Source: Streptosporangiaceae bacterium (GTDB taxonomy: Bacteria; Actinomycetota; Actinomycetes; Streptosporangiales; Streptosporangiaceae). From it: DNA of 7,130 nt. The stretch is taken from positions 1 through 7,130 of the forward strand of contig JASIBJ010000709.1 of the NCBI GenBank assembly GCA_030045215.1, written 5' to 3'. Below, piece after piece: positions 5,351 through 7,130 of this stretch. Position 1 is the first letter of the stretch. Each line of letters opens with the position of its first letter. The notes below the pieces were generated by a model. The model was not told the origin of the DNA. It searched no databases and worked only from the letters and a program-made list of their open reading frames with translations. Both the position numbers and the translations under genes were made by a program.

Positions 5351-7130
5351 CTACCCGTCTCCCTGCTGTATGCCGAGGCAGCTTGTCAGGATTTTCGCAC
5401 AGATGAGCATCCCAAGATACGCGGCCATGGCCAGGTAGGCGTACATTCCGATGCCGACCGCCACGCCCGCGCCCATCAGGAGCATCCGGCCTTCCCACCC
5501 CAGCATGGTGCCGCGCTCCGTGGGCGGATCCCCTGGCTCTTTCGGCTCGATCATCGCGACCGGCCGACCAGGGAACGCCAGGTCGGTGTAGCGGAGCAGC
5601 AGGACAGCGCAGAGCGTGAACGTGGCTGGCCCCGGCACGGCCCGCGCGACCCCGATCGCGCCGAGGTAAAGGATCTGCCAGCCAACCAGCACCGCCGGGA
5701 CGAGCCAGTCGAGCCGTCCGGTGTGCGGGTTGCTCGAGCCAGGCGCAGCCAGCAGCATGATCAGCGGCGGGGTCAAGATCAGGAGGGCGGGCAGGCTGCG
5801 CAGCCCAAGATAGGTTAGCGTCGCGGTCGCCGCCAGGCCGAGGATGGCCGGCGGAAGAGGCACGAAGTTGCCGCGGACCAGTTCGCCCAGCAGGCGCGCT
5901 AGGGCTCCGTCGTCCCTGAGTTGCTTCGTCCGCCTGCCAACCCGCAGTCTCACCGCCCGTTGCGCGGCTGCCTCAGCCGCCTTAACCATCTTGGCGGCTT
6001 CGGCTGCCTCAGCCGCCTGGGTCGCCTCGGCCGCCTCGATCACCTCGGCCGCCTCGGCCGCCTCGATCACCTCCGCGGCCTCGATCACTTCCGCCGCCTG
6101 GGCGGCCTCGGCCCCCGGATCGGCGTAACCGGACTCATCCTCGCCCGCCACCGGCCCCGCATGTCCCGAGTCGCCCTCGCGGGCCATGGGTCCCGCATGC
6201 CCCGAGTCACCCTTGCCTGCCATCGGCTCGGCCAGACCGGACTCGGCAACTTCGGCTAGGGCCGCCTCAGTTTCTTCGGCCAGCGCCGCTCCGGCCGCTT
6301 CCGCTCGCGCCTCCGCCGCGGCATTCATGCGAGCGTCCTTGCCCCAGCCTGGGTGGAACAGCACGACGAGGCTCCCTGCCGATCGCCGGTCCTGTCCGCT
6401 GGCCGCCACGGACGGCTCCTCGCCCCCCTCGGCTGGCCGAACCTCCACGCGCCTGGAGCGTCGTCCGGCCCGCCAGCGCCCGCGTCCGCGCCCGCTATCC
6501 GCGTCGGCCCGCTCGTCCACGGTCTTGGTGCTGACCTTCCGTCCGGCCGAGCCTGGCCGGGCGGCAAGGCCATAAATGATCGAGATGACTCCCCAGTCGA
6601 TGAGCGCCAGAAGTGTCGCCCGGCAGCCCCACACGGGAGCGACGATGCCGACCAGTAGTACCCGGCCGCCGGCCGGCATGGAGAGGAACGTGTCGATCGA
6701 CCCCCAGAAGGCCGACCAGGCGGAGCGTGGCGCCATGCCCCTCTCAATGTTGCCCGTCGTGCGGGACATTGCCGACATCAGGTCCCTGATCGCCACGACG
6801 CCAATCACGGCGACGGCCAGGGTCCACACGCGGCTCCATCCCTCGGCGGCCGCGCCTGCGGCCAGCCCCGCGTAGATCGCGCATTCGGACATCGACCATG
6901 CCAGCGCGCCCAGCCATCTGGTCCTGGCGGTGACGCGCCGACCGACAGGACCGGCGGCCTGACCCCTGGCCCTCCGCAGCCCGGCCTCCGGCCAGTCGAT
7001 CATTTTGCGGCCTGCCATCCACGCCAGGTAGCTAGCCCAGAGCGCGGCTACCGCGCGGAAGTTGTCGTCCCTGTCCCCGGCGCTGAACCAGGCGGTCGCG
7101 CAGAACGCCAGGGCTACCGAGATACCCCAG
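5351..7130 (-). CDS. DUF5941-like membrane protein with long repetitive linker, 5' end cut off by window edge
   Basis: The frame stays open through the right edge, giving 592 visible residues. The ATG at 7018 (called residue 1 below) is internal: it has no ribosome site, and the 37 codons before it continue a membrane-like segment (ISVALAFCATAWFS). Visible parts: an N-terminal membrane region to about 155, including ALAWSMSECAIYAGLAAG (38-55); a 200-residue polar linker (156-357) with an Arg-rich stretch (177-194) and two repeat families; and a C-terminal membrane domain (358-555) with RGNFVPLPPAILGL, APGSSNPHTGRLDWLVP and LGWEGRMLLMG motifs. I recall this C-terminal pattern from actinobacterial DUF5941 proteins, some of which carry further domains ahead of it; that is memory, not a search. 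Function is unknown. It abuts the nucleotidyltransferase gene, so a role in using or making the activated alcohol at the membrane is a fair guess. I see no CDP-alcohol phosphotransferase motif (DG-x2-AR-x8-G-x3-D-x3-D) in the visible part. Confidence 0.75.
   Translation of the reverse strand, partial: WGISVALAFCATAWFSAGDRDDNFRAVAALWASYLAWMAGRKMIDWPEAGLRRARGQAAGPVGRRVTARTRWLGALAWSMSECAIYAGLAAGAAAEGWSRVWTLAVAVIGVVAIRDLMSAMSRTTGNIERGMAPRSAWSAFWGSIDTFLSMPAGGRVLLVGIVAPVWGCRATLLALIDWGVISIIYGLAARPGSAGRKVSTKTVDERADADSGRGRGRWRAGRRSRRVEVRPAEGGEEPSVAASGQDRRSAGSLVVLFHPGWGKDARMNAAAEARAEAAGAALAEETEAALAEVAESGLAEPMAGKGDSGHAGPMAREGDSGHAGPVAGEDESGYADPGAEAAQAAEVIEAAEVIEAAEAAEVIEAAEATQAAEAAEAAKMVKAAEAAAQRAVRLRVGRRTKQLRDDGALARLLGELVRGNFVPLPPAILGLAATATLTYLGLRSLPALLILTPPLIMLLAAPGSSNPHTGRLDWLVPAVLVGWQILYLGAIGVARAVPGPATFTLCAVLLLRYTDLAFPGRPVAMIEPKEPGDPPTERGTMLGWEGRMLLMGAGVAVGIGMYAYLAMAAYLGMLICAKILTSCLGIQQGDG
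5359..5364 (-). promoter_or_regulatory. Ribosome binding site for the TTG start at 5350, inside the upstream gene
   Basis: AGGGAG, 8 nt before TTG. It lies within the last codons of the upstream gene, whose TAG stop touches the TTG. This fixes an otherwise doubtful rare start codon. Confidence 0.7.
5963..6112 (-). repeat. Ala/Glu-rich hexapeptide-type repeats (EAAEVI) in the DUF5941-like linker
   Basis: Residues 303-352 are built from 3- and 6-residue units such as EAAEVI, EAAEAAEVI and EAAEAT, encoded by repeated GAGGCSGCSGAG-like DNA. EAAEVI occurs three times, with an 18-nt spacing between the first two copies. The composition favours a long helix, possibly a coiled coil, leading into a basic stretch (RLRVGRRTKQLR) just before the C-terminal membrane domain. 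Slippage at such repeats would change linker length between strains. Confidence 0.8.
6119..6226 (-). repeat. Three in-frame 36-bp tandem repeats in the DUF5941-like linker
   Basis: Three directly adjacent 12-residue units: PMAGKGDSGHAG (265-276), PMAREGDSGHAG (277-288) and PVAGEDESGYAD (289-300). The first two are close at DNA level and the third is more diverged. There are no spacers between units, so this is a protein repeat and not a CRISPR-type array. The segment is polar and likely disordered. Confidence 0.85.

Noticed and set aside
4649..5818. 389-codon open frame on the plus strand across the nucleotidyltransferase and the DUF5941-like gene
   Set aside because: It runs antisense over two genes with recognised motifs, and its product is charged low-complexity sequence without a domain.
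6119..6226. 36-bp repeats suggesting a CRISPR array
   Set aside because: Units are directly adjacent with no spacers, keep the reading frame and encode a 12-residue protein repeat.
6325..6747. Alternative minus frame of 140 codons, considered as evidence of a frameshift in the DUF5941-like gene
   Set aside because: The main frame is continuous through the region and rejoins the C-terminal membrane domain; the other frame shows no family-like sequence. A polar linker explains the odd composition.
7016..7018. ATG as the true start of the DUF5941-like protein
   Set aside because: No ribosome site precedes it, and the frame continues upstream to the window edge with sequence that fits a membrane segment of the same protein.

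Overview
The window looks like chromosomal DNA of a high-G+C actinobacterium. The coding DNA is very G+C-rich, GTG and TTG starts sit behind AGGGAG or GGAGG ribosome sites, and every recognisable protein resembles actinobacterial cell-envelope proteins. No RNA gene, insertion sequence, integrase or CRISPR array is visible.

Layout: (1) From 1273 (or 1351) leftwards off the left edge, on the minus strand, lies the 5' part of a polytopic GT-C-type membrane glycosyltransferase. (2) Positions 1274-1589 form a divergent intergenic region, AT-richer than its surroundings. It holds a perfect 17-bp palindrome and a second, imperfect inverted repeat. (3) On the plus strand, 1590-3425 encodes a second, different GT-C-like membrane protein of 611 residues. 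(4) It converges, over a 27-bp gap, on a minus-strand gene set read from right to left: a DUF5941-like membrane protein that enters from the right edge (7130-5351), a LicC-like nucleotidyltransferase (5350-4607), and a glycerol-1-phosphate dehydrogenase-family enzyme (4514-3453). The first two abut stop-to-start. The last two are separated by a 92-nt spacer that can fold into two hairpins.

Working model (inference): the dehydrogenase-family enzyme makes a polyol phosphate, possibly sn-glycerol-1-phosphate. The nucleotidyltransferase activates it, probably to a CDP-alcohol, and the large membrane protein takes part in using the activated unit at the membrane. The two GT-C proteins would transfer sugars from lipid carriers outside the membrane. 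Together this looks like part of a locus for a cell-surface glycopolymer or unusual polar lipid. The chemistry is not proven by sequence.

The most unusual features are the roughly 200-residue low-complexity linker in the DUF5941-like protein, with two different families of in-frame tandem repeats, and the coupling of a glycerol-1-phosphate dehydrogenase homologue to a small-alcohol-phosphate cytidylyltransferase homologue.
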